Below, piece after piece: positions 1 through 9,631 of a stretch of 45,105 nt of DNA. Source of the DNA: an uncultured Bacteroidales bacterium (GTDB taxonomy: Bacteria; Bacteroidota; Bacteroidia; Bacteroidales; UBA932); assembly GCA_944325765.1 (NCBI GenBank), contig CALVBH010000011.1:1-45105 (forward strand). Direction: 5' to 3'. The position numbers and the translations under genes were made by a program. Numbering within the stretch: the stretch's first letter is position 1; every line of letters begins with the position of its first letter. The notes beneath the pieces are model-generated. The model ran no database searches. It saw only the letters and a list, made by a program, of their open reading frames with translations, and was not told where the DNA came from.

Positions 1-522
1 CACCCTGTAGTTCACGCCCACAGAAGGGTTGACATACAGCCCCATCGTGCCGTACCGGATATTTTCTCCTGTTTCCATCCCGAATTCCTTTTTTGCGGAA
101 AGCCTGCCGCCCGCCGAGAGGGCGAAAAGAGGCGACACCCTCGATTTGAGGAAATATGCCTTGAAATGCACGTAAAGAGGGATATTCACAAGCGGACACG
201 ACAGGCAGTCACCGTTGCCGCCGGTCACCACAGAATGCGTTTCATAGCTTTCCTTTACGGAGTCCATTATTGAAATTCCGATGCCGGCCCCGAGGAAGAT
301 ATGCTCGTTGAACCGGTAGCCTCCGATATAGCTTATGTTCGCCTCAAGATTGTTCGCACCGGTCATCATCATTGCGTAAGAAGCGTCTACGGACTGCTCG
401 TAACCGGCTTCCACGGGCGGGAGCTTGGCTTTGGTGATGACTAATGACGAACTGGATATCAATTGTGCGTTAGTTGTGGCTGCAACAGCCAACAGCATGA
501 TGGTCAGAATGCTCCTTTTCAT
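1..522 (-). CDS. Outer-membrane beta-barrel protein, partial (3' end beyond window)
   Basis: Reading down from an ATG at 522, the frame stays open for 174 codons to the window edge, so the C-terminus is missing. The N-terminus is a type I signal peptide (MKRSILTIMLLAVAATTNAQ, cleavage expected before the Gln). The rest alternates short hydrophobic/aromatic strands with glycines (ANISYIGGYRF, HIFLGAGIGISI, LYVNPSVGVNYRV), the look of a small outer-membrane porin-like barrel of the kind Bacteroidales genes often call 'outer membrane beta-barrel protein'. It starts 33 bp after the stop of the next upstream minus-strand gene, so the two are probably co-transcribed. No catalytic motif is visible and no specific function can be given. 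Confidence 0.7.
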   Translation of the reverse strand, partial: MKRSILTIMLLAVAATTNAQLISSSSLVITKAKLPPVEAGYEQSVDASYAMMMTGANNLEANISYIGGYRFNEHIFLGAGIGISIMDSVKESYETHSVVTGGNGDCLSCPLVNIPLYVHFKAYFLKSRVSPLFALSAGGRLSAKKEFGMETGENIRYGTMGLYVNPSVGVNYRV

Positions 523-555
523 ATTTCAGCGGTTTTCAGTATCCGGTTCCGGAAA

Positions 556-1065
556 CTATTTTTCAATCTGAAGTCTTGTCTGCCCCTCCGGGTTTTCGAG
601 GATCTTGTTGTTCTCCTCCCCGGTCACGCTCTTGGCCTTTGCCACGAGATTCACGTCCTGCTCCGTAGCGTTTCTGAAGTTCACGTATTTCGCCGGATAG
701 CCGGAAACCGTTATTTCGAGGAAGCCCGCCTCGTTTGTAATCACGTCTATTGTGGCCCCGACAATCGCGTCCGCCTTATAGGCTCTTGCAGCACGGCTGA
801 GGGCGATTTTCTTGAACTCCGGTACCAATTTCACTATTGCCGGGCTGACTGGATACCTTGAAAAGGCATCTTTTTCGGTGTAGGCAATCTTGTCCGAAAT
901 CAACTGGAGATCAGCGATCATAGGCGTGATCATCACTGACTGCTGCGGTTCGAGATTGCGCGCGGACGACTCCTGGTATTCCACACGGTCGGTGCGGGAC
1001 TGGGCGTAAGATACGGAGCAGAGCGCGAGAAGGGCTGCTGCCGCCGGAATGATTTTCTTTATCAT
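556..1065 (-). CDS. Small exported protein of unknown function
   Basis: A 169-residue protein with a clear signal peptide (MIKKIIPAAAALLALCSVSYAQ, cut after A-Q or S-Y-A) and no further membrane segment, so periplasmic or surface-located. The mature part contains a segment with an A-x-x-x-x-A-D-A-I-V-G-A-T-I-D pattern (about residues 93-108) that recurs in several small secreted families, but I cannot assign it to one. It is the middle gene of a minus-strand group: 58 bp after the BspA-like gene and 33 bp before the outer-membrane barrel gene. Context suggests envelope function; nothing else is supported. Confidence 0.7.
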   Translation of the reverse strand: MIKKIIPAAAALLALCSVSYAQSRTDRVEYQESSARNLEPQQSVMITPMIADLQLISDKIAYTEKDAFSRYPVSPAIVKLVPEFKKIALSRAARAYKADAIVGATIDVITNEAGFLEITVSGYPAKYVNFRNATEQDVNLVAKAKSVTGEENNKILENPEGQTRLQIEK

Positions 1066-1123
1066 TGATTCCTGTTTTTAGTTGGTTTATATTCAAGTAA
1101 AAGTCTTTCTCCGGAGGACGTTC

Positions 1124-3378
1124 TTATTTGTAGAATTCGGAAGAAGGCACCCCTTCGAGCGGCCAGTCTTTCCAGAACTCCGCTTTTTCATAGTCCGCAA
1201 GTGTTTCTTCCGGCACATAGATCCTGAATCCGGAATTTTGCAAAGGGTCTCCTGCGTACATATATCCCCTCCCGAAAATCGTGTTTGTAAGAGTAGGAGG
1301 CGTATAATAGTTGAGGTACAGGGCTCCGAGGTTCTTGTCTCCCGAGAAAACCTGTCTGCCGAATGTGGTTTTCATAGTATGGCCGCACTCGAGCACGACA
1401 CTTGCCAGTTCGTTGCAGTCCGCGAACGCCAGGGTTCCGACAAATTCTATATATCTCCCTAATTTCACATCTGTCAGACTGCGGCAATAGTAGAATGCGC
1501 ATGCGCCTATCCTTCTGAGGTCGTGCTCGCATTCAATTTTTTCAAGTCCGGATAACGCGAAAGCATAGCTGCCGATTTCCCTCAACGTTTCCGGCAGCTG
1601 TATTTTCCTGAGACTGCGGCAATAGTAAAAGGCATGGTCTCCTATCGGACTCAAGCCCCAATCAGTCTCGAACTGGACATCGGACAAGGAAGAACATCCG
1701 TAAAACGCATACTTCCCGACACCCTGATCGTAGGTGACAGGCTGCAGCCGGACGGCTGATGTGAAGTTTTTACAATTATAGAAAGCATATTCATGCACAC
1801 TCACATTATATAAACTGCCGTCCCTGTCAGTAAGTCCTTCCAAGGATTCGCATCCATAGAAAGCCCTTTGCCCAATGTAGGTTACGTCATCTCCCCATCT
1901 TACCTCTCTGAGGGAAGTGCAGTTCTCGAATGTCGAACTGCCTATACTGTGCCCGTTTACGGCACCTCGTGGAATGTCGATTTCGACCAATGATATGCAG
2001 TCAAAGAACACGGAAGTTTCTATACCATAGCCGTCGTTGAACGAACTGTTGGTGAACACGACTTCTTCCAAGGACGTGCATCCGGAAAATGCAGCAGAAC
2101 CCACTGTTCCCAATGCCGGCTGAAGCCATATTTTCTTCAATGTGGAGCAGTTGTTGAAGGCCCCACTGTAAACCTCGTCATCATTGGTGGTCTTCAGTGC
2201 GATTTTGCCGGTCCCGTCTTCGAAAATATGTCCGGCATAGCCGTTTTCCGAAATCATTAGTTTCCTGCCGTCCGTGGTCGTATATTTTATGCCGGCGAAA
2301 GCATTCAGGGTGACCTGTATCGTGTGCGATACCGTGTTGTCCTGAGACAATATGTGAACTTCCCCGGATTTGGCGGCTTCATCGAAGTTCACATCATAGT
2401 GGAAGTATATTTTCTGAATGTCCGGATTCCCGGCAAGTTCCTCGACAGCGTTGCCGCTTGACCCGTCTGTGCTGAACCTTATCCAGTCCGCATCCGATGA
2501 GACTGTCCAGTCGCAATTGGACGATATTGTGATATAATCGATTACATTGTTATATGGCCTGCCCTCGGAAAACTGTCCGAGGTTGTCCAATGTTATAGAC
2601 TGGGACAGTTCACCCTGGACGAATGTCAGGCTTTGGTATATTTCCACCTCTTCACCGTCGCGGGAAACCGTGCTCCCGATTTTGATTCCAGCCTTTCTGC
2701 CTTCGAAGTCAGGATTGGACAGGACTTCCACTGAAAGGCTGTAGCTCCGGGTTCCAGAGTTGTCTGTACTGGTTTCAGAGCCTCCTGTACTCTTGACATT
2801 TATCCAGTCGCAGTCGTCCAGGACCTCTACAGGGAAATTCGAGTCTGTCACGAACTCGTAGGTCTTGCCGGATTCCGGCACTTCAAAGCCATTTTCGAGA
2901 CCTTCCCACATATCCTCCAGTTCTTCGCCGGAGTACGAGTCCGCAGGTGTGATATTGAAGACGGGAGCTTGGGGATTTTGACGCAGGGTGACTTCTTTCC
3001 TTACCTCCGGATGGTCAGGACAATATATTTCCAGCACTCCAGTGTAGCTGTCGAAAACCAGACCTCCGTCGTGTATGCGCGCCTGTGCACTTATCCGGAG
3101 TTCGCTTTCGGAAGTCTGTTCCGCCGAGAACGGATTTGAGGCATAGTCGTCAGGACAAGACAGGGAATAGTTCCAGGTGAATTTTGACGTGACATTTACC
3201 GTTTTCGAATCTCCGTTGCCGGAGAGCACGACAGTTTCCGGTTCCACGACAAGCAGGTCAGTGCCGTCCGCCGTAATGGTTTCAGTCGTGCATCCGTTCA
3301 GGATTATTCCCCCCCCACCCACGCGCAGGAAAGCAGGAAAGACAGGCAGATTGTGCCGGATGATTTTCTTGTCTTCAT
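1124..3378 (-). CDS. BACON-domain / BspA-type leucine-rich-repeat surface lipoprotein, signal peptide out of frame by a G8 tract
   Basis: The body (732 codons from a GTG at 3322) has two to three BACON-like beta-sandwich repeats (ending in patterns such as C-D-W-I-N-V and C-D-W-T-V-S; about residues 20-340) followed by cysteine-bearing BspA/LRR_5 repeats (about 345-690; recurring A-F-x-x-C-x-S-L). Such proteins are surface adhesins or glycan-contact proteins. The GTG start would give no signal peptide. An ATG at 3378, with a matching promoter upstream, encodes MKTRKSSGTICLSFLLSC, a lipoprotein signal with lipobox LLSC, but in a different frame; it would read into the body only if the run of eight G at 3316-3309 were nine (or six). 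A second lipobox (LNGC) follows the tract. The gene is therefore either phase-off, recently mutated, or carries a homopolymer sequencing error. Confidence 0.75.
3309..3316 (-). repeat. Homopolymer G8 tract (C8 on + strand) in signal-peptide region
   Basis: Eight consecutive G on the coding strand, between the signal peptide start at 3378 and the BACON body. The two parts are offset by two bases modulo three across it; a tract of nine or six G would restore one open frame. Confidence 0.85.
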
Positions 3379-3425
3379 TTTTTCAAGGTTTTCCAATTGA
3401 GTCAACGGGCAAGTGCAATAAGATA

Positions 3426-3433
3426 CAAAATTA
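3426..3433 (-). promoter_or_regulatory. -7 promoter element for the BspA-like gene
   Basis: TAATTTTG on the minus strand fits the Bacteroidetes TAnnTTTG element. Transcription would begin near 3420, leaving a leader of about 40 nt before the ATG at 3378. This placement favours the ATG over the internal GTG at 3322 as the real start. Confidence 0.5.
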
Positions 3434-3569
3434 CAATAAAAATCTAAAGAACTCGTAAAAAAGGGAATAATTCAAAACAGATTCTTAAATTTGCCGTCTG
3501 CAGACAGGAGACAGATTGTGAAAACATCCATATACAGAATACCGATTCAGGGGAGGGGACTGTTTCTTC

Positions 3570-4042
3570 CGTGCGGAAGATTACGAAAAATATACCTCCG
3601 CCTATGTCCGGGCCGCCCGCTGCAGTTTCTTTATGGGCGACGAGGAGCAGGCTGAAGCCATACTGAACCGGATTCCGCGAAAGTCTATCTGGATCGTTAC
3701 CGGGCTCTCAGGCCGGAGTATGATTCGAGTCCTGCATTTTATCTGAGGCTGTCGAATCTTTACGATACCCTCGGGCGCGACCGTCAGGCGCTGGAGTCAT
3801 ATAAGAAATATGTCTCGCTGAAAGATTCGACATATTTGGCCAGAATCAATGAAAATGTCCAGCTCGTCGCAGCAATGTACGACAGTTATGTCCAGATGTC
3901 CCGTAGCGAACGGGTAAAGCGTCTGCTCTGGTATTCTCTGGCAGTCATCATACTGGCCGGTATTTCCGTCATCGTATATTTCGGACGGAAAAGCTGGAAA
4001 CAGTCACGGAGGGCAGACTATATGGAGGAACTATTACGGTGA
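3570..4042 (+). pseudogene. Remnant of a TPR-containing membrane protein (regulator type)
   Basis: Broken coding sequence with at least one frameshift near 3680. The first piece (from about 3573) reads as a TPR-like helix pair (YTSAYVRAARCSFFMGDEE), the second (about 3680-4042) continues TPR-like helices (LSNLYDTLGRDRQALESYKK) and then a single membrane helix (LLWYSLAVIILAGISVIVYF) and a charged tail. This resembles Bacteroidales TPR-plus-transmembrane regulator/sensor proteins, which commonly sit next to SusC genes, but the DNA-binding end is gone. Neither a start codon nor a full-length frame survives. It runs directly into SusC-like sequence at about 4035, so a deletion has fused the two. 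Confidence 0.6.
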
Positions 4043-4675
4043 AAAATCCCGACGGTTCGTGGTCAGGGGTGCCTTCAGGTGTGGATACCGATGCCGGGAA
4101 CCCGCTCGGGGACATCATGACACATCACTACAAGTCTTCCGACCTGATGGGGAATGCCGACCTGTACATCGACTGGAACATCTGGGACGGTCTCAGACTG
4201 AATGTCACAGGCTCGGCACATCTGGGCGGAGGATACGATGACCAGTATTCCGAAGCCAACAACTTCGGCCGGACGCCGATAAGCGACAGCTATACCAAAT
4301 ATCTCGACTACAGCGAGGAATATACGTTCACGTCCGCGCGTGTCGGCCGTGGATGAGGCCAACGGCAATGCGATAACGAAAGACCCTAACAAGAACTACA
4401 CTACCTATTCCGACTATTTCATAGAAGACGGGTCGTATCTGAAGCTGAAAAATGTCACGTTGGGCTACACTTTCCCGAGAAAATGGACGAGAAAGGCGAA
4501 GATAGAACGTCTCAGGATATATGTGACCGGCAGCAACCTGCTGACCTTCACCAAGTTCTCGGGGCTTGACCCTGAGTTCGCGGGAGCCGCGAAGACGGCT
4601 TACGGGGTCTATTACGGAAGCACCTATCCTCAGACGAGGATGGTGGCCCTCGGCATCGACCTCTCCTTGCACTGA
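4035..4675 (+). pseudogene. SusC-like TonB-dependent receptor remnant (internal deletion)
   Basis: Two SusC pieces in different frames. The first (to about 4350) reads GNADLYIDWNIWDGLRLNVT-like barrel sequence from the middle of a SusC; the second (about 4343-4675) is a typical SusC C-terminus, with the pattern S-Y-L-K-L-K-N-V-T-L-G-Y-T-F-P followed by Y-V-T-G-S-N-L-L-T-F-T-K and a final beta strand. Several hundred residues that normally lie between them are missing, as are the signal peptide, carboxypeptidase-regulatory-like domain and plug. Non-functional. Confidence 0.8.
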
Positions 4676-5095
4676 CGGCCGCTTCGACCGTCTCCTGCGA
4701 GAATTTCCTGAATCTTACGGATCCGGAGGCGTTGTCCGACGGGAACTTTCCGACGGACATAGACCATATAGGCCTGATAGTGAATTCCGTGTACGGCATA
4801 CAGCATCACTGGTATTTCCTCGGGAACTACTGGGCAGGGTATGTGATGTATTGTCTCGATCATACCATAGATATGGCCTGGCATGAGTATCAGGAATGGA
4901 TAGACGTTTCTTCGGGCGAGGTCAAGGCCGGGAATACATACGTTTCGGACCCGTGGACCTGGAATCCATGTATGTGTCGCGTGAAACTACGGGAGACTGC
5001 TACGATGCCATCATCGAAGACCTCGTGGCTGCGGAGAAGCTTCTGACCCAGACCGACCCTCACAGGGTGACTGTCTCTTGGTATGATCATGCAGC
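4663..5095 (+). pseudogene. SusD-like lipoprotein remnant
   Basis: From 4663 one frame reads the tail of a lipoprotein signal peptide (LLALTAASTVSC) and then a SusD N-terminus (ENFLNLTDPEALSDG, later NSVYGIQHH and W-A-G-Y-V-M). The initiator Met and the SusC/SusD junction have been deleted. A second piece in another frame (about 4950-5090) contains CYDAIIEDLVAAEKLL, the usual SusD helix, and then homology stops. Roughly three quarters of a SusD is absent. It belongs to the same decayed locus as the SusC fragment before it. Confidence 0.75.
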
Positions 5096-5127
5096 AAAAG
5101 TAGAGAAAAATATCCGTAATCCGGCGC

Positions 5128-5174
5128 ATTCTATTGGAGAAAAATGGATTTTTCCCATTTTTCTCCAATAGAAT
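5128..5174. repeat. 20-bp perfect inverted repeat (7-nt loop)
   Basis: Arms 5128-5147 and 5155-5174 are exact reverse complements, separated by ATTTTTC. It lies just after the point where SusD homology ends. It could be a bidirectional terminator or a leftover end of a mobile or repeat element; the sequence does not decide. From 5175 to 5290 I see no gene. Confidence 0.85.
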
Positions 5175-5296
5175 ATATCGTTTGAGAATGGATTTATCTT
5201 CCAATTCTTTCCTGAGATCTGTTTTCCTATGTCAAGTGGACTTCCAACAGCTTGTATTATTTTTCTAAAATCTGTCAGTATGTGGGTGAGTTTGCG

Positions 5297-5304
5297 TATC
5301 TTTG
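5297..5304 (+). promoter_or_regulatory. -7 promoter element of the activase gene
   Basis: TATCTTTG matches TAnnTTTG; the ATG at 5330 follows after 25 nt, leaving a leader of about 20 nt. No clear -33 TTTG was found at the usual distance. Confidence 0.55.
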
Positions 5305-5329
5305 TCCGGTTTAAGAGGATGAAAATCGG

Positions 5330-8300
5330 ATGAGGCATTTAGGATTGGACATCGGTTCCACTACGTTGAAGGCGGCTGTTGCGGACGAAGACGGGAATGT
5401 GCTTTATACTGACTACCGGCGGCACAACACCGACATTGCCGCGACAGCGGCGGCAGTACTGTCGGATATGGAAAGGATAATCGGGGACTGCGACTTGGCC
5501 GTGACCCTGACCGGCTCGGTGGGGATGGGGTATGCCGAAGCACTCGGAAAAGAATTCGTGCAGGAAGTCATCTGCGCCTCGGAAGTCATCCGGGAAAAAT
5601 ATCCCGAAGTCAGGACCCTCATCGATATCGGAGGCGAAGACAGCAAGATGATCTTTTTCGAGAAGGACAGGGTCCCGGACATCAGGATGAACGGAAACTG
5701 TGCGGGAGGTACGGGGGCGTTCATCGACCAGACCGCTTCGCTCATAGGCGCCGCTCCGTCCGATATGGACAGTCTGGCCCGGCAGGCGTCGGGAGTGCAT
5801 CCCATAGCATCGCGCTGCGGCGTTTTCGCCAAGACCGACATACAGAATCTTCTCAGCCGCAATGTCAGCAGGTGCGATATCGCCGCTTCCGTCCTCGACT
5901 CCGTTTCCCGGCAGGTGGTCACTTCCCTGGCCAGGGGTACGGACATAAAACCTAAGGTTTTTCTCTGCGGAGGTCCCTTCGCCTTCATACCGGAACTGAG
6001 GAAATATATGATGCGTACCCTGGAACTGTCCGAGAGCGAATGCATAGTTCCGGAAAACGCCCAGTTCATTCCTGCCGTCGGCGCCGCACTGTATGCACGC
6101 AGGCAGGATTCTCCGAAAATACGTCTGTCGGCGTTCAGAGCCTCTTTCGAGAATTACAGGGCCAATGCTCCCGCTGTGTCGCACAGGCTCGAACCGCTGT
6201 TCGGAAGCCGTGAAGAGTACGAAAGATGGAGGGCGTCGGAGACCGTTTACAGGACGCCTGCAGCGGCTCTGGATACTTCCGTGCCCGGAGATTACTGGCT
6301 CGGCGTGGATTCCGGGAGTACGACCACCAAAGTGGTCCTGCTCGACAGCCGCGGAAACATCGTCCACAAGGACTATCTGAAAAACAGCGGTGACAGTTTC
6401 GGCACATTCATCGGGAGTATGAGGCGGTTCATAGCCGGACTCCCGCATCCTGAAAATGTACGCATCGTATCCTCCTGCGTTACCGGCTACGGGGAGAATA
6501 TGCTGAAAGGCACGACAGGCATAGAGCATGGAATCGTCGAAACCATGGCGCATTTTACGGCTGCCCGGCAGGTGTCCCCGGACGTGTCGTTCGTTCTGGA
6601 TATCGGCGGACAGGATATGAAGGCCATCTTCTGCGAGAACGGTTCTATCCGGCGGATGGAACTGAATGAAGCCTGCTCGTCGGGCTGCGGTTCGTTCATA
6701 GAGAATTTTGCCGACAGCCTCGGATTCAGTATAGGGCAGTTTGCCGAAATGGCATGTTTTGCAGCCGCGCCGTGCGACCTGGGCTCGCGCTGTACGGTTT
6801 TCATGAATTCCAGAGTGAAGCAGGCGATGCGCGAGGGGGCATCTCCGTGGGACATAGCAGCAGGTTTCAGCTATTCCGTAGTGAAGAACTGCCTGTTCAA
6901 GGTTCTCAAGCTGAACAGCACTGCCGAACTCGGCGGAAACATCGTCGTCCAGGGAGGGACATTCAGAAATCCGTCCATCATCAGAGCCTTCGAGAAAAGC
7001 CTCGGCTGCCAGGTTTCCTGCTCCGACATCCCCGAACTGATGGGTGCATACGGCTGCGCCCTCTATGCCATGCGCAAGTCTCCGTCGGTTTCGGACAAGT
7101 CGCTGCCGCTCAATGAGTTCGTCCGAGAAAGCGAATATACTTCGACCAACGTCGTCTGCCCGGGCTGCAACAACCGCTGCAAGGTCCTCGAAATGACTTT
7201 CCGCAGCGGCAGGAAATATTATTCGGGAAACAACTGCGAAAAGGTCTTCGGCAACGAAGCGGAAAAGGCTCCGCGCAAGGGCGCCAATATGTTTGCCGAA
7301 AAATACCGTATGCTTTTCGACAGGCCCGTACCGGCCGGTGCCCGTCTGCGCATAGGTATTCCGCGCGGGCTCGGAATATATGAGGACTATCCGTTCTGGC
7401 ATGCGATGCTGACGTACTGCGGCTTCGAACCGGTGTTGTCCTCCCCGTCTGACAACAGGCTGTACGACAAGGGTATCCGTTTTACCATGTCGGACAATAT
7501 CTGTTTCCCCGCTAAACTGATGCACGGACATATCCTGAATCTGGTGGAAAAGAAAGTCGACAGGATTTTCTATCCGTATGTGGTGTACGAGAGAAAGGAT
7601 GACGAGTCTGCGCGGAACAGCTACAACTGCCCGATAGTATCGGGCTATTCGGATGTGCTGAAAAGTTCTATGAACGCTGCCATAGGAAAAGGAATCCCGT
7701 TCGATGCGCCGGTGGTCTCGTTCGCTGACCGACAGCTGATGTACGCTTCCTGCATCGAATATCTGGTTTCCCTGGGCGTAAGCCATACCATGGCTAAGGC
7801 GGCGGTCGACGAGGCGGACCGGGTGCAGCGTGAATTCAATTCGGCATTGACGGACAGGGCGGAAAGCATACTGAGGAAAGCCGGACAGGAAAACAGGATG
7901 GTGATACTGCTTGCCTGCAGACCTTATCATATTGACCCTCTGATAGAACACAGGATTTCGGAGGCCATAGCCGATATGGGTATAGACGTCATTATCGAAA
8001 ACGTGGCTTCCGTATCTGGAAGCGATGTCTTCCCGAACATAAATGCGGTCAGCCAGTGGGCTTATCCGAACCGTATTTTCAAGTCCGCATGGTTTGCCGG
8101 CACCCATCCGTACGGCAGGCTGCATTTCGTGCAGCTGACTTCGTTCGGCTGCGGTCCCGATGCGTTCATTCTCGATGAAGTCGCCTCCATATTGCGCCGG
8201 CACGGGAAGAACCTGACGGCGCTTAAAATAGATGACGTGAACAATATCGGTTCCCTGAAACTGAGGATAAGGTCGCTGGTGGAAAGTTCGTCTTTCGTGG

Positions 8301-9610
8301 AAAGCGGAAATCCGTACCGGCATTGTCCCGTCAGGGAGGAAAACGAGGGGGCGAAGAAACTTAAGGCGACGACGAAGCCTTTCTGTGCGGAGGACAGGCG
8401 GCGGACCATCATCGTGCCTTATTTTGCGGAAGGGTATTCCGAATTTATCGGGCCTGGTCTGGAACTGATGGGTTACAAGGCTCTGGTCCTGCCTCCCGGA
8501 ACACAGGCCGACGTGGATACGGGGCTGAAATATGCGAACAACGACATCTGCTATCCGGCGACGATAGTGGTGGGTTCGATTATGAATTTCCTCAAGAGCG
8601 GGAAATTGCCGCCGGAGGACGTGGCAGTCATCATGTACCAGACCGGGGGACAGTGCCGTGCGACGAATTATTTCTCCCTGATACAGAATGCGATGGTGTC
8701 GGAGGGTTTTGCTGACGTGCCGGTGATTTCCGTGTCCAAGAGCCCGGATCTGCAGAAAAACCAGCCCGGGTTTACGTTCGACTGGAAAAAATACGCGAAA
8801 ATCATCGTCCATATAGTGCTTTTCGCCGACTGCCTGTCGAAACTTTACCATTCAGCCGTAGTCAGGGAAAAGGCTCCGGGGCTGGCGGAAAGTCTCAGGA
8901 GACGGTATACTGAGCTGGCCGGCCAGCTTATCCGTGCAAATGACAGCAGGGGACTCAAGCATCTTATGGCACAGGCTGCCCGGGAGTTTGCGGCTTCCAT
9001 AAGACCGGACGTGAAGGCGCCGGTGATAGGGGTGGTAGGCGAGATTTACGTGAAATACAACGGATTCAGCAACCGCAACGTCATTAAATGGCTCAATGCC
9101 CGCGGAGTGGAGGTGGTGGCCCCGTGTATCCTGAACTTTTTCCTGACGGCCTTTGCAAACCGTCACGTAAACAAGGAAAAACACATAAAGCCGCAGCAGA
9201 CTCCGCTCTGGGTCACGGACTTTTTCTACCGCTGGATTATGCATTATGCCGTGGATTTCGACAGGGCCTGCTCCGTCTATCCGTATTACAGGAAATTCTC
9301 GGATATTTTTACCGATGCGCGGAAGGCTTCGCGGATAGTGAATCTGGCGGGAGATTTCGGAGAAGGCTGGTTCCTGCCTGCGGAAATTTCCAATCTGGCC
9401 GAGGAAGGCGTAAGGAATGTGGTCAGCCTGCAGCCTTTCGGCTGCATCGCCAACCATATCATTTCAAAGGGTGTGGAAAAGCGTATAAAGCAGCTGTATC
9501 CGCAGATGAACCTGCTTTTCCTCGATTTCGACAGCAACACCTCTGAGGCCAACGTCCACAACCGCCTGCATTTTATGGTAGAAAATGCCCGCCAGACGGA
9601 ATCGGAATAA
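5330..9610 (+). CDS. 2-hydroxyacyl-CoA dehydratase activase-type ATPase fused to CoA_act and dehydratase-D-like regions
   Basis: A 1426-residue cytosolic protein. Two BcrA/D-BadF/G ASKHA ATPase domains lie in tandem (about 3-255 and 322-585); each begins with a phosphate loop (LGLDIGSTTLKAAV; LGVDSGSTTTKVVL). Each keeps the two cysteines that, in HgdC-type activases, bind the [4Fe-4S] cluster shared between subunits: C124 (GNCAGGTGAF) and C163 (SRCGVF), then C449 (EACSSGCGSF) and C488 (SRCTVF). Then come a Cys-rich stretch (CPGCNNRCK), a DUF2229/CoA_act region (about 670-900) and a region resembling 2-hydroxyglutaryl-CoA dehydratase D components (about 1010-1410). Tandem activase domains could form the cluster site within one chain. 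Proteins of this size occur singly in many anaerobes and their substrate is unknown; here too no dehydratase partner gene is adjacent. Confidence 0.9.
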   Translation: MRHLGLDIGSTTLKAAVADEDGNVLYTDYRRHNTDIAATAAAVLSDMERIIGDCDLAVTLTGSVGMGYAEALGKEFVQEVICASEVIREKYPEVRTLIDIGGEDSKMIFFEKDRVPDIRMNGNCAGGTGAFIDQTASLIGAAPSDMDSLARQASGVHPIASRCGVFAKTDIQNLLSRNVSRCDIAASVLDSVSRQVVTSLARGTDIKPKVFLCGGPFAFIPELRKYMMRTLELSESECIVPENAQFIPAVGAALYARRQDSPKIRLSAFRASFENYRANAPAVSHRLEPLFGSREEYERWRASETVYRTPAAALDTSVPGDYWLGVDSGSTTTKVVLLDSRGNIVHKDYLKNSGDSFGTFIGSMRRFIAGLPHPENVRIVSSCVTGYGENMLKGTTGIEHGIVETMAHFTAARQVSPDVSFVLDIGGQDMKAIFCENGSIRRMELNEACSSGCGSFIENFADSLGFSIGQFAEMACFAAAPCDLGSRCTVFMNSRVKQAMREGASPWDIAAGFSYSVVKNCLFKVLKLNSTAELGGNIVVQGGTFRNPSIIRAFEKSLGCQVSCSDIPELMGAYGCALYAMRKSPSVSDKSLPLNEFVRESEYTSTNVVCPGCNNRCKVLEMTFRSGRKYYSGNNCEKVFGNEAEKAPRKGANMFAEKYRMLFDRPVPAGARLRIGIPRGLGIYEDYPFWHAMLTYCGFEPVLSSPSDNRLYDKGIRFTMSDNICFPAKLMHGHILNLVEKKVDRIFYPYVVYERKDDESARNSYNCPIVSGYSDVLKSSMNAAIGKGIPFDAPVVSFADRQLMYASCIEYLVSLGVSHTMAKAAVDEADRVQREFNSALTDRAESILRKAGQENRMVILLACRPYHIDPLIEHRISEAIADMGIDVIIENVASVSGSDVFPNINAVSQWAYPNRIFKSAWFAGTHPYGRLHFVQLTSFGCGPDAFILDEVASILRRHGKNLTALKIDDVNNIGSLKLRIRSLVESSSFVESGNPYRHCPVREENEGAKKLKATTKPFCAEDRRRTIIVPYFAEGYSEFIGPGLELMGYKALVLPPGTQADVDTGLKYANNDICYPATIVVGSIMNFLKSGKLPPEDVAVIMYQTGGQCRATNYFSLIQNAMVSEGFADVPVISVSKSPDLQKNQPGFTFDWKKYAKIIVHIVLFADCLSKLYHSAVVREKAPGLAESLRRRYTELAGQLIRANDSRGLKHLMAQAAREFAASIRPDVKAPVIGVVGEIYVKYNGFSNRNVIKWLNARGVEVVAPCILNFFLTAFANRHVNKEKHIKPQQTPLWVTDFFYRWIMHYAVDFDRACSVYPYYRKFSDIFTDARKASRIVNLAGDFGEGWFLPAEISNLAEEGVRNVVSLQPFGCIANHIISKGVEKRIKQLYPQMNLLFLDFDSNTSEANVHNRLHFMVENARQTESE

Positions 9611-9631
9611 GGAAAAACGACAAGGTTTTCA

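Noticed and set aside
3320-3322. GTG as start of the BspA-like gene
   Set aside because: It would give a surface-type protein without a signal peptide, while an ATG with promoter and lipoprotein signal lies 56 bp upstream in another frame.
5128-5174. Invertible promoter or recombinase site
   Set aside because: The arms are only 7 nt apart with no promoter between them and no site-specific recombinase gene in the window.
5087-5338. 83-codon minus-strand frame crossing the 20-bp palindrome
   Set aside because: It arises from the palindrome and AT-rich spacer, has no family resemblance and no clear start signal.
5339-8851. Very long open frame on the minus strand opposite the activase gene
   Set aside because: It has no recognisable domain, is rich in Arg, His and Gln, and mirrors the codon structure of the well-supported plus-strand gene; an antisense artefact of GC-rich codons.
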